This document shows, piece by piece, positions 35,015 to 46,815 of a stretch of 64,000 nucleotides of DNA (the stretch's first letter is position 1; each line of letters begins with the position of its first letter). The DNA comes from Coccinella septempunctata (lineage: Eukaryota; Arthropoda; Insecta; Coleoptera; Coccinellidae): positions 57,810,270-57,874,269 of the forward strand of contig NC_058189.1 in assembly GCF_907165205.1 (NCBI RefSeq). The letters run 5' to 3'. The position numbers were made by a program, and so were the translations under genes. The notes beneath the pieces are model-generated. The model saw only the letters and a program-made list of their open reading frames with translations, made no database searches and was not told where the DNA came from.

Positions 35015-35691
35015 GTAATTTCATTTAACTACTATTTTCATCTAATGCAATGGAAATTTTGAGTCTCAAAGAAAAAGTTGTCGTTTCATCAGAATCACAG
35101 TTTCAAATGTGCGAAAAGTCGAGAAACTTCTACTGTTGAAGAGTCTTTTCGTAGTTTTTCGAAAATTTCGAATATTTTCCAAAACTTTTGGTATTCACCA
35201 GCTTGCAAAATAAACTACTAGTCAAAATTAAGGATATTGATATTTACGAAGATGCAAAAACATTGCGAAACTGTTGTACATTGGATTTTGGAAAATAATT
35301 CCAGTCAGTAAAATATATCTGGCCAAAAATAACTCACCCCCACGCTGGTTCTTGCTGGACGATAAAATTTATTTTGAACAGTATTTTCGAGGAAAATAAT
35401 TTACATTAGAGAAAATATCACTTTTTATTATATTGAAAAAATTTAATTACTTGACTGAGAATACTTAAATCTCATCAAAATTTTAGCATCCTTAGTTCAC
35501 GTGATCACTTGCCGCCACTTTGTAATGGGGGTGAATAGAATAGCTAATTTTTGAAATTTTCAGAATTCCAGTTTTTCGTAAAATTCTATACTTTTCCTGA
35601 TACATATTGTATTTTTGTTTCTTGTTACTCTGAATACATAATTTCTTTGAAATCTCATTATTCTAACCTAAAAACCTTACAAATAACTACA
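32655..35691. other. Gene-poor stretch, possibly intron of the preceding exon
   Basis: No exon supported. Contains a TTA microsatellite at 34975..35009. Otherwise AT-rich sequence in which I see nothing else. Confidence 0.4.
34975..35009. repeat. (TTA)n microsatellite
   Basis: About twelve uninterrupted TAT/ATT trinucleotides. Confidence 0.95.
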
Positions 35692-36260
35692 TACGAAGAT
35701 ATATAATTCTTAGCCTACTATAGAATCAAACAAAATTTCAATGTCAAAATATTTTATTACTCAACATATTCTCCTCTTAATTGGAAACAATTATTACAAC
35801 GAACCTGCAGCGTCCCTAGACCTTTCAAAAAAAATGTTTCTTCTTGCTCCGCAAACTAGACATCCACAGCTTTTATTACCTCCTCGTTGGAAGAAAATTT
35901 ACGACCTTTTAAACTTTTTTTCAGTTGAGGAAAGAGATGATAGTCGGATGGAGCCAAATCTGGTGAATAAGGGGGGTATTCTATTAATTCAAACCCTAAA
36001 TCACGTATTTTTTGCATGGCAACATGAGGTTTGTGTACAGGGGCGTTGTCCTGCAAAAACAAAATACCTTTGGATAGCTTTCCGCATCTTTTCTCTTTAA
36101 TTTTTTCCCGTAGAGTGGCCAGTAATGTCGAATAGTAATCTGGATACTCCAATTTTTCGATTTTCACTCTGGTTTACTTTCTTGACCTCAAACTTCACAC
36201 TGACACTTCTTTTTTTATGCACGGAACTAGTCTAGGCTAACTAGATATCAATACTCTTAT
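35692..36260 (-). mobile_element. Mariner copy 1, internally deleted
   Basis: TIRs: TACGAAGATATATAATTCTT at the left, with AGCCTACTATAG inside; right end ...TAGGCTAACTAGATATC. The minus strand joins the transposase start (KIEKLEY) directly to DYYSTLLATLREKIKEK, skipping the DNA-binding region and first catalytic Asp. It then retains FLQDNAPVHK and YSPDLAPSDYHLFPQL. Cannot make active transposase. Confidence 0.85.
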
Positions 36261-36449
36261 TTCAAGAGAAAATTGGGGTTTTTTTGCAGAGAAAATATAA
36301 ATTAATTCAATATGTTTAGCTTTTGACGAGACGTTTACGTGGACATCCTATTATTGTGAAATAGGGAGAAAAAAATCAAATTCTGATCCTTCTGTATTTA
36401 AAAAGAAGATTATCTCTAGAAATACCCACAGGTATCACCTTTTTTATTA

Positions 36450-37053
36450 TACAGGGTTGGGATAAAGTTTGGCACCAAATTAATATCTCTAAAACAAAAC
36501 GGGCGATATTTTTGAAATTTGGCAGCTGAGTGTAATGGACCACAATGCATCTGATGAGCATATTTTCATTAATGAGATACTTCCGGTTTAACCGGAAGTG
36601 ACAAAACTTTTTTTTATTTAAATGGAACACCCTGTATATTTCTGCAGATTCTGAAAGTGCACCTTGTTTCGGATCTGTCCATATCGGGTTCCATGTAAAA
36701 ATTATCTGTAAAAAGAAGAAATTCAGTCTTTTTGTACATTTGAGAAAAAATCTATTCAAATAAATAAATCGTTGTTATTTGTATCAATAGTGAGAAATAA
36801 AACGAAATACTTTGTATTAGATAACTCTTTCTGCTTTTCATGACGTACTTTTTATGAAAATCTATAAAAGGAAGAAATACAGGGCTTTTACTAGTAGAAA
36901 AAATTTATTGAAAATAATTAAAAAAAAAATCATTTTAAATGTTCGAAGTGCTTGCCATTCACCTCCTGACAACTCAGCTGCTAAATTTCAAAATTACCGT
37001 CCGTTCCGTTTTGAATATATTAATTTGGTGCCAAACTTTATCCCAACCCTGTA
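36450..37053. mobile_element. Palindromic MITE with TA duplication
   Basis: The 600-bp element 36452..37051 has ends CAGGGTTGGGATAAAGTTTG and its complement, with similarity continuing to about 90 bp inside (GAAATTTGGCAGCTGAGT against its complement). TA flanks at 36450..36451 and 37052..37053. Confidence 0.85.
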
Positions 37054-37067
37054 TATGAGGATTTCAC

Positions 37068-37150
37068 GGGAACGAGGACAAATCAAAATGTTGACAAAAC
37101 TTTATTGAAAAAGTCGACGTTTCGTCTGTATTTCCAGACTTCATCAGGAC
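37068..37150 (-). ncRNA. Hammerhead ribozyme-like motif, isolated
   Basis: The minus strand reads CTGATGA (37141..37147), a 5-bp stem II GTCTG/CAGAC with a 6-nt loop, then GAAAC (37119..37123), then a stem III of GTCGAC with GTCAAC (one mismatch). This is the order of a type III-closed hammerhead core as found in Penelope-like elements and retrozymes. Stem I is not well defined by eye. It lies in a segment absent from the related locus at 43233. Confidence 0.6.
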
Positions 37151-38642
37151 TTTTTATTATTTTTGTTTTTCCGAATCAACATCCCTCTGCATGAAGTATT
37201 CTACTTTTTTCTCCCTCTAATTCGGGGATTTATTATTGTAAAAATGTACTGAACCATTGGCATGAATCCTAATTCACATTCCGATGAATCCATTGTTATT
37301 CCGACCACTCTGTAAGTGAGATTAAATCCGTGAAAAACGACTACATTTTTTCCAATTCTGAATTGAATCCACAAGCTCGCGAAGTATTCATATGAGTAAA
37401 CAATTGTGTAGATGACCTACTTTCCTTATCGCTTAACTCCGACCCAATTTTTTAACTCGAGCAACAATCAATTAACATACACAATCTTCTGTTGTTCAGC
37501 AATTTATCTCATTCATTCGACTGATCTACTATTTTCTCACTTATTCGGCATTGTTCCTTTCTCGATTTTCTCAAAACGTTTCCGAAGTACTTGGTTGTTT
37601 TTTTTTCTACAAAATACAGCATGCAGTACTCCCCCAGTCATATTTCAGGCCTTTCATCATTCCATAAAAGAGACCAGGGGTCAGGGATATAATGTATATT
37701 ATTTGATTTGATATTTCACATACAACCTGAATCCTCTAAATTAGCAAAAAATGTTTTGGTTATTTGTTCTAAGTACATACAAAGTAGGTGTTTACTTGTG
37801 AAATATTTTTCCGAAAAACTGGAATATAGTTTTAACTCTCCTTTGAAGCTCATGAGAGTTCACTCTTCAATGTAGTATACCAGTCAATTCATTGTATAGA
37901 ATTTTCCATGAGATATATTTAAAAAATTAAAGAAAGATAGGGATTGTTCAGGCAAAAAAATTATAAAACATGATTGTAAAATCACAAAATGGTGAATGCG
38001 CCAGGTTTCTTCCACCCCAATTCAACAGCTTCGCTTTTGAAAAAATTGATAATTCTGTGGAAAACGAAATTCTTAACATATCTATCGAATTAATTTTCCT
38101 CTGAACTGTTTAAGAACTTTTTTCTGTTATTTATACCTGAATTTTTAGACGAATTGAAATTCAACGAAATTGTGTTCAATATAATCCAAAATTTTCCTAC
38201 GAAAAACACCAAACACATTATTATTTTTTGTCGAACTACATGTGGATAAAATTATTATCGTTTCATTCTTGGTATAAGGTCCAGAAAATTAACCGGACTA
38301 AAAAAAAATTGTCCGAATTCTATCTTGACTAACTTTTAAGTTTATTGACCAATTTTGATAATTTTCTGACAGGTCGCTGTTGCTTTCGCCTGCATTGTAT
38401 CCCGATATCGATTTCACGAACACGATGAATGGATGCGTTAACATACAGTGGAGCACAAAAATTGCATTATATGAGGATGTAATGATATCTAGTTAGCCTA
38501 GACCAGTTCCATGCATTGAAAAAATATTGCGTTACCATAGCAGCGAACAATAACTCATTAGAAGTGTCAGTGTGAAGTTTGAGGTGAATAAATTAAATCA
38601 GAGTTGCGCAATTAATTAAAAGAAAGAAGATGTTCACCGAAA

Positions 38643-39198
38643 ATGAGTAAAATCGAAAAATTGGATTATCGAGCCATCATTAAGTACTTGTATTTCAAAA
38701 GGTTAAGAGGTAAGCAGATTTACGAAGATATGCTTAATACCCTTGGTGATCAATGTCCTTCGTATGCGACCGTGAAAAATTGGACAGCAAGCTTCAAAAG
38801 AGGTAAATTTTTCATTGAAGATGATGACGGGGAGGGAAAGCCAGTTTCTGTGTCAGTCCCCGAAAATAACGATGCAGTTCATAACATGATTTTATCAGAC
38901 CTTCGAATTAGGCTAAAACGTATATCTGAAGCAGTGAATATTTCATACGAACGCTTTCATCATATAGTTCACGTCAGTTCGGACATGAGAAAAATTGCTG
39001 CAAAATGGATCCCTAAATGTTCGAATGTTGATCAAAAGCGTGCAAGGGTAGAAGTATCGCTTTCGTTTTGTGCTCGATTTATAAACGATGTAGACTTCTT
39101 AAACCGAATTGTTACTATGGATGAGACTTGGGTACATTTCTACGATCCAGAAACAAAGCAACAATCGATGGAATGGCTACATTGGTTCTCCAAGACCT
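38643..39198 (+). pseudogene. Mariner transposase N-terminal part (broken)
   Basis: 185 codons open from ATG 38643: a helix-turn-helix paired-type DNA-binding region followed by the first Asp of the DDD triad in MDETW. A frameshift after SMEWLHW diverts the frame to a stop. The correct frame continues GSPRPKKFRVQKSAGK in the next phase. Confidence 0.85.
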
Positions 39199-39286
39199 AA
39201 GAAGTTTCGTGTCCAAAAATCTGCTGGAAAAGTTCTTGCTTCAGTTTTTTGGGATTGCCATGGAGTAATTATGATTCATTTTTTGG

Positions 39287-40513
39287 ATAAGGGTCAGTGG
39301 CGGCTCGAGCATATTAATCGTGGGTCGGCAGATATATATATATATATATTTTTTTTTTAAATATTTTCTATACCTATGTATTATGCAGGTTTCCACATCA
39401 CCATGGGGTACTGCACTCGGTGCGTTAGTTTTTCATAGTGGAGTTTCGCCAAAATTTTTGTTTCTGTTTCAATAATCTCTGAAGATTATCCGGAGAATAA
39501 AAAATGATTGAGAAATAACTATTTTAGCCCTGCATACTACTTAAAAAATAAACATATTTTCGAAACAAATATGAAAATAAGGACCGAAAATATATATAAC
39601 AAATAAAAATACTCTAAAAATGCTTATCCATAAAATAAAATTGGAAAAACAAACAAAAGTGCATTCTAACGAAATTGAGAATTGCGAGAAATTAACATCA
39701 CCTCGAGCGCAAACGATAGAATCGAGATATCCCGAACGATCATTCTTCGAGTTACCGAAGAGAGGCGTTCTAGGGTCGGCAGGGTCGCTGCCTGCCGGAC
39801 CTATATGTTCTACACCGTGCGAAGTATTGAGCCAACAATATCAACTTTCATCATAGTTTTGGTATTTATTCTTTGAAAAGTTTTTAAAAAATTGTCGGAA
39901 TTTCATTAGTATTATATATTCAGCACTCACGTTTATAAAAATTAACAAATACGATAAAAATTCGTTTTAAATAACAGCGATCTATTGTAATTTGTTATGT
40001 GAAACTGAAACTATCGGATATTGGCGGAAAAAACATTGAATAAGAGGCTTATCTAATTTTAATTGTTATCCGAATGAAATTCCAACAAAAATTAATGAAG
40101 TTTGAAGCAATTTGACTCATTGATATTAGCGCTCCTTCGATATGTTTACAATTCAGATTCGGCATGCCGTACCTGAATGAACAGAACGAACGGTCGGTCA
40201 CTCAGTCGCTAGAGAAGGCATCTGCGGCGCTGTCTTCATAGCTCGATTGGAGATGATCGTATTTTGTCTACGGACCGAGTAGATGTGGGATTTAAATGAA
40301 ACAGCGTATTTCAAAGAAGTTCCATATTCCATTGATATCAGATATCATATACCTAATATTTTTATAAAATTTATTGAGAGCTATGTAATGTTTGGAGAAT
40401 TTCTAATACATTATTATTTTACACAAGTGAGAATTCACATTTGTGCTGCTCGCGAAATTTTGGGTCGGCACTGCCGACCCTGCCGTCCCTAACGGGCCGC
40501 CACTGATAAGGGT
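39287..40513. mobile_element. Non-autonomous hAT element nested in mariner copy 2
   Basis: The 1211-bp element 39295..40505 has ends CAGTGGCGGCTCG and complement of CAGTGGCGGCCCG, flanked by an exact 8-bp duplication ATAAGGGT at 39287..39294 and 40506..40513. Subterminal GGGTCGGCAG motifs recur at both ends and near 39775. An AT microsatellite lies near 39330. No transposase reading frame. Confidence 0.92.
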
Positions 40514-40955
40514 AGAAAAATAACTGGAGATTACCGTTCGACATTACTGACCACTATGCGGAAAAAAATTTGAGAGAAAAGACGCGGAAAGCTATCCAAA
40601 TGTGTTTTGTTGTTGCATGACAACGCCCCTGAACACAAATCTCATTTTGCCATGCAAAAAATTCGTGATTTAGGGTTTTAATTACTAGAACACCTCCCTT
40701 ATTCACCTGATTTGACGCCATCCGTCTGTCATCTCAACTGAATAAAAATTTAAAAGGTCGTAAATTTTCTTCCAACGAGGAGTCTGGTTTGCAGAGCAAG
40801 AAGAAACATTTTTTTGAAAGGTCTAGAGACGTAGCAGGTTCGCTGTAATAAATGTATCCAATTGAGAGGAGAATATGTTGAGTAATAAAATATTTTGACA
40901 TTGAAATTTTATTTGGTTCTATGGTAGGCTAAGATTTCTTCAATATATCCTGTTA

Positions 40956-42368
40956 CGCTTGATTATTGCATTATTTCCTTTAAACCTCTGTTTTTTCTGA
41001 TGAAAAAACAAATTGTTCAGAAAGGATCAGGCTTGAAAATGTCGTACAATCAGGTTCGTGAAACTGATATCAGGACATTATGAAAACGAAAGCTTCTGCA
41101 TTTTGTCAAAGAATTTCATGTCATTGATAAAATAAAAAGACTATAATATACCCCACGATGTAGAGGGCGTCTCAAATTCTATGTGCTGTGAGGGAATTTC
41201 GAAAACTAGAATAGCTAAAGCAAAAAAAATGGGCACCTTCGCGATCTGTTTTTTAGGAGAAACAAAAGGTCCTTTCGTTTGCATAAAAAGTGTAGCACTT
41301 TTCTACACTCGATTTGATTTACACCAGTGTAGAGGAAGTGTAGTTTATCTACACATAGTCAAAAGGAGATGTAGATAAACTACACCTCCTCTACACTGGT
41401 GTAAATTCAATCAGCAAACGAATACCAAAATTGAGTGTAGAAAAGTGCTACACTTTTTATGTAAACGAAGACTAGAATGATATAAAACTAGTCTCCTACG
41501 ATGCTTCGTTTCGGAGTTATTAGCAAATATTCTACACGAAAAAGTGCCTGTAGAAGGTTCAAGTTCCAGGTGTCTGAGAAATCTTGAAAATCTAAATCTA
41601 AATTGTTGCTAATATCTCCTAAAGGAAGCATCGTAGGCGGGTATAGTTTCCACCATTCTTTGTTTATTTGGAAAACAGCCACCTCTAGCTCTCTTATTTT
41701 CCAGATCGACATCGAATTTGGGACACCTTGTACTGCTCACGGTACTGGAATCCCTACATTGAAAACATGGATCGAAAACGAATCATCTATTATTCTATTC
41801 TCTATTCGCATTATCCAGTCTTGAATATCTAACGTCCCACGTAACCATGCACCAGTAAAATTTAAGGGACCCAAAGGGGACCTCAGAACGGACGAATTAT
41901 AGCGCGAAAATAGCATCGCGTGATTACCTAATCGTTCGGCAGAAACATAATCTCCTCAACCGGACTTCCCTACCACCACTCGAAAAATCGAAAGTGTCGA
42001 TCGTGCCGGATCCCTATTCTATGTTCTCCGAATTTGGTGGAAGCGAAGGACGTCTCCAGTGCCGCCTCCTCCCGCCGCCCCTGTGACCCACTAACCCAAT
42101 GGCAGTGACCAGTTTTTACTTTCTTGGTGATGCAGTATTTGCGTAATTGTGATATCATACCTAGATCGTTTATTACTAACTAGACTTCGGTTTTATCGTC
42201 AATTACTATTTGCGCAAGGTACCCGCTGGTTAATTATGCCACAATTAATTTAATTGTGTGCCACTTGTTCCACTGATTCCATTTGCCGGGCTTGTTTTCA
42301 GTTATTTCTGGAAACGAGGTTATTTTCCGTTCCGTCGGTCGTTTTCATGCCGCGGAGTTTGTTAAAAC
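40956..42368. other. Non-coding stretch between mariner copies 2 and 3
   Basis: Holds the hairpin MITE at 41268. A GC-richer patch at 41985..42115 shows loose similarity, inverted, to 52405..52530, but no clear reading frame. Confidence 0.35.
41268..41473. mobile_element. 206-bp nearly complete hairpin MITE, copy 1
   Basis: Ends GGTCCTTTCGTTTGCATAAA and complement. Arms carry AGTGTAGCACTTTTCTACACT-type sub-palindromes and TTTACACCAGTGTAGAGG. The two arms pair almost throughout except for a 20-odd-nt one-sided bulge (AATACCAAA...GCTGATTGAA side). Copy 2 is at 59264..59471, inverted. Confidence 0.8.
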
Positions 42369-43034
42369 TACGAGGATATGTTGAAAAATTCAACAATATT
42401 CAATTCAAATATAGCCTACTAAAGAACCAAAGGAAATTTCAATGTCAAAATATTTTATTACTCAACATATTCTCCTCTCAATTGAATACTTTTATTACAG
42501 CGAACCTGCAACGTCCCTAGATCTTTCAAAAAAAATGTTTCCTCTTGCTCTGCAAACCAGACCTCCACAGTTTTCATTACCTACTCGTTGGAAGAAAATT
42601 TACGTCCTTTTGAACTTTTTTTCAGTTAAGGAAAGATAGTCAGATGGAGCCAAATCTGGTGAATAAGGGAGGTGTTCTAGTAATTCAAACCCTAAATCAC
42701 AAATTTTTTGCATGGCCACTTGAGATTTGTGTGCAGGAGCGTTGTTCTGCAAAAACAAAACACCTTTGGATAGTTTTCCGCATCTTTTCTCTTTAATTTT
42801 TTTTCTTAGAGTGGCCACTAATGTCGAATAGTAATCTCTATACTCCAATTTTCTGATTTTCACAAATTAGGTTGACATCTTCTTTCTTTTAATTTATTAA
42901 CTCTGGTTTACTTTTTCGACCTCAAACTTCACCCTAACACTTCCAATGAGTTTTTGTTCGTTGCTATGGTAACGCAATATTTTCTTTGTGCATGGAACTG
43001 GTCTAGGCTAACTAGATATCGATACATCCTCGTA
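42369..43034 (-). mobile_element. Mariner copy 3, same internal deletion as copy 1
   Basis: Left TIR TACGAGGATATGTTGAA at 42369; right end ...GATACATCCTCGTA at 43034. The minus strand reads KIRKLEYRDYYSTLVATLRK, then FLQNNAPAHKSQ (the catalytic Asp of HDNAP/QDNAP is Asn here) and YSPDLAPSDY, then frameshifts. The deletion junction is the same as in copy 1. Confidence 0.85.
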
Positions 43035-43420
43035 TTTCAATAGAAAATTGGGTTTTTTTGGAGGGAAAATATAAATTAATTCAATATGTTAAGCTTTCGA
43101 CGAGATGTTTTATTTGCAAGTAGTGGACATCATATGATTGTGAAATGGGGAGAAAAAATCAAATTCTAATCCCTCTGTATTTAAAAAGAAGCTAATCTCT
43201 AGAAATAACCACAGGTATCACCTTTTTTATTATTTTTGTTTTTCGGAATTAACATCCCTCTGCATGAATTGTTCTAATTTTTTCTCTCTCTAATTCGGGG
43301 ATTCATTATTGTAAAAATGTGCTGAACCGTTGGTGTGAATCCTAATTCAAATTCCGATAAATCCATTGTTATTCCGACCACTCTGTAAGTGAGATTAAAT
43401 CCGAGAAAAACTAATACATT
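43035..43420. repeat. Block duplicated from (or to) 36261..37350
   Basis: Directly abuts mariner copy 3 and matches the sequence to the right of mariner copy 1, including CTGTATTTAAAAAGAAG, ACATCCCTCTGCATGAA and ATTCCGACCACTCTGTAAGT, but lacks the MITE and hammerhead segment present at 36450..37150. Confidence 0.75.
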
Positions 43421-43424
43421 TACG

Positions 43425-44485
43425 ACCTTTTAAACTTTTTTCTCAATTGAGGAAAGAGATGATAGTCGGATGGAGATAAATCTGGTGAATAAGGGGGATT
43501 TTCTAGTAATTCAAACATTAAATCATGGAATTTTTTGCATGGTAACATGAGATTTGTGTGCAGGGGCGTTGTTCTGCTAAAACAAAACACCTTTGGATAG
43601 CTTTCCGCGTCTTTTCTCTTTAATTTTTTCCCGTAGAGGGGTCAGTAATGTCGAATAGTAATCTCCGGTTATTGTTCTAGCCTTATCCAAGAAATCAATA
43701 ATGATCACTACATGGCAATCCCAAAAAACTGAACACCGTTTCACACAAAACTTCTTAGGTCTCGGAGAACCAGAGTGTCGCCATTCCATCGATTGTTGCT
43801 TTGTTTCTGGATCGCAGAAATGTACCCGAATCTCATCCATAGTAACAATTCGGTTTAAGAAGTCTACATCGTTTTTGAATCGAGCACAGATCGAACGCGA
43901 TGCTTCTATCCTTGCACGCTTTTGGTCAACATTCAAACATTTGAGGATCCATTTTGCAGCAATTTTTCTCATGTTCAAATTGACGTGAACAATATGACGA
44001 ACGCGTTCGTATGAAATATTCAGTGGTCCAGATATCCGTTTTAGCTCAATTCGACGGTCTGATAAAATCGTGTCATGAACTGCATCGATATTTTCGGGAA
44101 CTGGCACTGAAACTGGCCGTCCCCATCGGTCATCATTTTCAATGGAAAATTTACCTCGTTTGAAGCTGGGAGTTCAATTTTTCACGATCGCATACGAAGG
44201 ACATTAAGGGTATTGAGCATATCTTGGTAAATCTGCTTACCTCTTAACTCTTTTAAATACAGGTACTTGATGATGGCTCGATACTCCAATTTTTCGATTT
44301 TCACAATTTCGGTGGACATCTTCTTTCTTCTAATTCATTGCGTAACTCTGGTTTACTATTTCCACCTCAAACTTCACTCTGACCCTTGTAATGGGTCATT
44401 GTTCGTTGCTATGGTAACGCGATATTTTTTCTATGCATAGAACTGGTCTAGGCTAACTAGATATTAATACATCCTCATAAGTATA
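43425..44485 (-). mobile_element. Mariner copy 4, 3'-truncated
   Basis: The minus strand reads, from the 5' TIR at 44485 (TGAGGATGTATTAATATC) through the start region, a 176-codon open stretch 43577..44107 with SYERVRHIVHVNLNMRKIAA, TMDEIRVHFCDP (Trp replaced by Ile) and PRPKKF, then DYYSTLLTPLREKIKEK. The C-terminal third and 3' TIR are missing. Several frameshifts. Confidence 0.85.
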
Positions 44486-45310
44486 GAACTTTTTGAATCG
44501 ACAATTTCCCGTTTGATTTCCTCGCTAGTAGGAATCTCACCGAATGGCCCTCAATATCTCCAGATTTCCCTAAAACCTGCCGTCCCAACAGGTCTGAAGG
44601 AATTCGTGTAGATTGTAGATGAATGTCGAAAGACCCACCGCATCGCCAAGTCGATTCAAATGTTAAAATGGGCGTTTCGCAAAGGTGGCATTAGAACCAT
44701 AAATAATTCATTTTCGATTATTATGACACGATCCGTCGGTGAGAAAAGTGAAAATCGACGCCCGATCGTTGTGCGATCTGTGTCGAGGTTAGGATGGACT
44801 AGCATCGCGCCAATTCTCGATCTGGATTACTCATTTGCCGGCTCGTGTATGGCTATGTTTTCATTCTGAAAAATGTTTTAAAAATAACGAAAGTGAGTGT
44901 GGATATTACATTGCCGCTAGTGTGGCAGTGGGTCAGTGTGTCAACGAGAGTGAATCCAGTTCTATTGACTACAAGGTCGGCCTCGACCGTGTGTAAATAA
45001 ATATTCTTTATCAGTTTGACCTACTTCGAAAAAAATCAGTTTCGATTGTGGAGACCGAGTGGGTTTTTCGGAATATTTTCGATAATTTCATTGTTCGGTT
45101 CGAACCTCTCAACGGAAATATAGGAAATGTCATAAACTCTATTTGCCGATAGTTGGGGAGCCCAAGAGGGAAATTGAGGATTTACCCGAGCGTGTCAGAT
45201 GAATACAAGGGGAGATACCTTGGATTCTGTGGAGTACCTCTACCTATAGACCTGTATATAGGAGGAATTGTCTAGGACAGCCTGTCAGAATAGTAAAAAA
45301 AAACGATCAT
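44486..45310. other. Mixed non-coding sequence
   Basis: 44500..45000 is less AT-rich, without a convincing frame. From about 45160 it carries the GGGGAGCCC...CTCGAGCG module shared (inverted) with 58526..58595. A run of A at 45293 precedes the next element. Confidence 0.35.
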
Positions 45311-46037
45311 TATACATACTCGAGCGTGTCAGATTAAGATATATATGGTTAATTAAATGTTGAAAATAATATATATTCTCTTAATCTGATGATTTGAGCG
45401 TGACGAAAATGTGTGAGAGGGTGCCAAACTTGCAAAAAAAAAGTCACGTGAGAGCGGTGCATTTTTTTTTTTTAGCTAATGATTCGAGAATAACAGAAAT
45501 AATATAATCTGGCAGTTTCAGCAATTCGAAACAATAAAAATTCTGCGTAAAAGTCACAAAAATCAGTTTTTTTAAATTATCTCCTCTTCTGAACTTCAAA
45601 TTGTTTTCGCATTCATTATAAAAGTTGTAGAGCATAAAATTGTGTACAAATTTTGTCCGGAGCAATTTTTCCTTCGTTGAATCTTTTTGAGATAAATGGC
45701 GATGAATGTAGATTAGACTGGGTTTCTAGCCTTTCGCATGTGTGGCTAAGCTCCTTGCCCTTATCGCCTTCTAACTCTTAAACGCTTAAGGGTATGAAGA
45801 ATTGCTTCAGACAAAAGTTCTATAGAATTTTATCATCGACAACTTTCATAATAATGATAGAAACGATTAGAGGTACAGGAAGGGAGATATTTAAAAGAAA
45901 ATGGCCTGTTATCATCTTCAAAGTGCCAGATTAAGAAAACCCCCCCTGATCAGTGTCAGATTAATGAATGGGGCAAAACGTCTGCAACGCCGAGATTAAC
46001 CATCTGTATGAAAATCTGACACGGTCGAGTATTTATA
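45311..46037. mobile_element. Foldback family 3 (ends CGAGCGTGTCAGATT), copy 1
   Basis: Ends TACATACTCGAGCGTGTCAG and complement of a similar sequence near 46037. Inside, inverted stretches around GTTTTCGCATTCATTATAAA and its partner form a second-order hairpin. Homologous and inverted to 56541..57286. Confidence 0.7.
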
Positions 46038-46210
46038 CAGGGTAGGCAAAATTGGTGATCTCTTCATAAACTTTTTAGGGTTTTCACTCCCAATCTCTGA
46101 AACAAAATCAATTAAAAATGAAATCAACGATTTGCTTCTGCGTAAATTCTTGCACTAATTTGTCAGGAGCAAATTAACTAGAAAAAATTGTTGCCTGACA
46201 ATGAACTCAA

Positions 46211-46285
46211 AATAAATAACGTTGAAATTATAATTCTGTAACGTTTCGGAGTCTATATCAGACTCCTTCATCAGACGAAAAATCT
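46211..46285 (-). ncRNA. Hammerhead ribozyme motif, left arm of Penelope-like element
   Basis: Minus strand: CTGATGA (46268..46274), 6-bp stem II GGAGTC/GACTCC with a short loop, GAAAC (46243..46247), then ACGTT pairing with AACGT as stem III. Core residues are intact. The position corresponding to the cleavage nucleotide is U. Same strand as the GIY-YIG reading and downstream of it. Confidence 0.75.
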
Positions 46286-46371
46286 ATTTTTTAGAAAATC
46301 TTCTGAGTTGTGGTTTTTGTTTGACATTAATTGTCAACACACAGAAACAGAGACTGCAAAGAAACGTTGAT

Positions 46372-46735
46372 TCATTTAATTTTGAAATTACCGGATGACA
46401 GTTCCTTCTTTAGTAAATTGATCCAAATATGATCTATTCCTACCGAACAATTTGCCAAATTATTATCTTGATCTAATAGAATACACGTAGACTCTTTAAT
46501 TTTTCGTTTAAAATGGTCTGGTTCCGTCATTGAAATTTTAGTGTTGTCCCAATCCATCATGTGGTCCCCCGTATTAGAACAAATGTGATCTGCGATTTGT
46601 GATCGATTAATTTCTCTATTTTTAATATTATTTTTATGTTCGCGTTTTCTTATTTCTAGAGGTCTGGACGTTTCACCTGTATATGTTTTACCACAAATAC
46701 AGGGTATGTTGTAAATACTCAGAAGATTTTCTAAA
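46372..46735 (-). pseudogene. GIY-YIG endonuclease C-terminal part of Penelope-like element
   Basis: The minus strand reads LLSIYNIPCICGKTYTGETS, then RPLEIRKREHK, DHICSNTGDHMMDWDNTKI, FKRKIKESTCIL and a stop after SSGNFKIK. IYNIPC..CGKTYTGET is the GIY-YIG core with the Cys spacing typical of Penelope proteins; the conserved Arg/Lys helix and Glu of KESTCI follow. 5' truncated, with no reverse transcriptase. Confidence 0.85.
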
Positions 46736-46739
46736 AAAT

Positions 46740-46815
46740 AGATTTTTCGTCTGATGAAGGAGTCTGATATAGACTCCGAAACGTTACAGAATTATAATTT
46801 CAACGTTATTTATTT
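46740..46815 (+). ncRNA. Hammerhead ribozyme motif, right (inverted) arm of Penelope-like element
   Basis: Mirror image of the left-arm motif: CTGATGA at 46751..46757, stem II, GAAAC at 46778..46782 and stem III AACGTT...AACGTT. All core bases are identical to the left copy. Confidence 0.75.

Larger units (their letters stand above)
38469..40955 (+). mobile_element. Mariner copy 2, longest, split by a hAT element
   Basis: The 5' end (TATGAGGATGTAATGATATC, 38469) and the 3' end (GTAGGCTAAGATTTCTTC, about 40945) frame a near full-length mariner. The transposase starts MSKIEKLDYRAIIKYLYF, continues through YATVKNWTASFKRGKF and TMDETWVHFYDPETKQQ (first catalytic Asp), then frameshifts near 39178. 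The reading resumes after the inserted element with LLHDNAPEHKSH and a damaged YSPDLTPS. Stops and a deletion make it dead. Confidence 0.9.
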
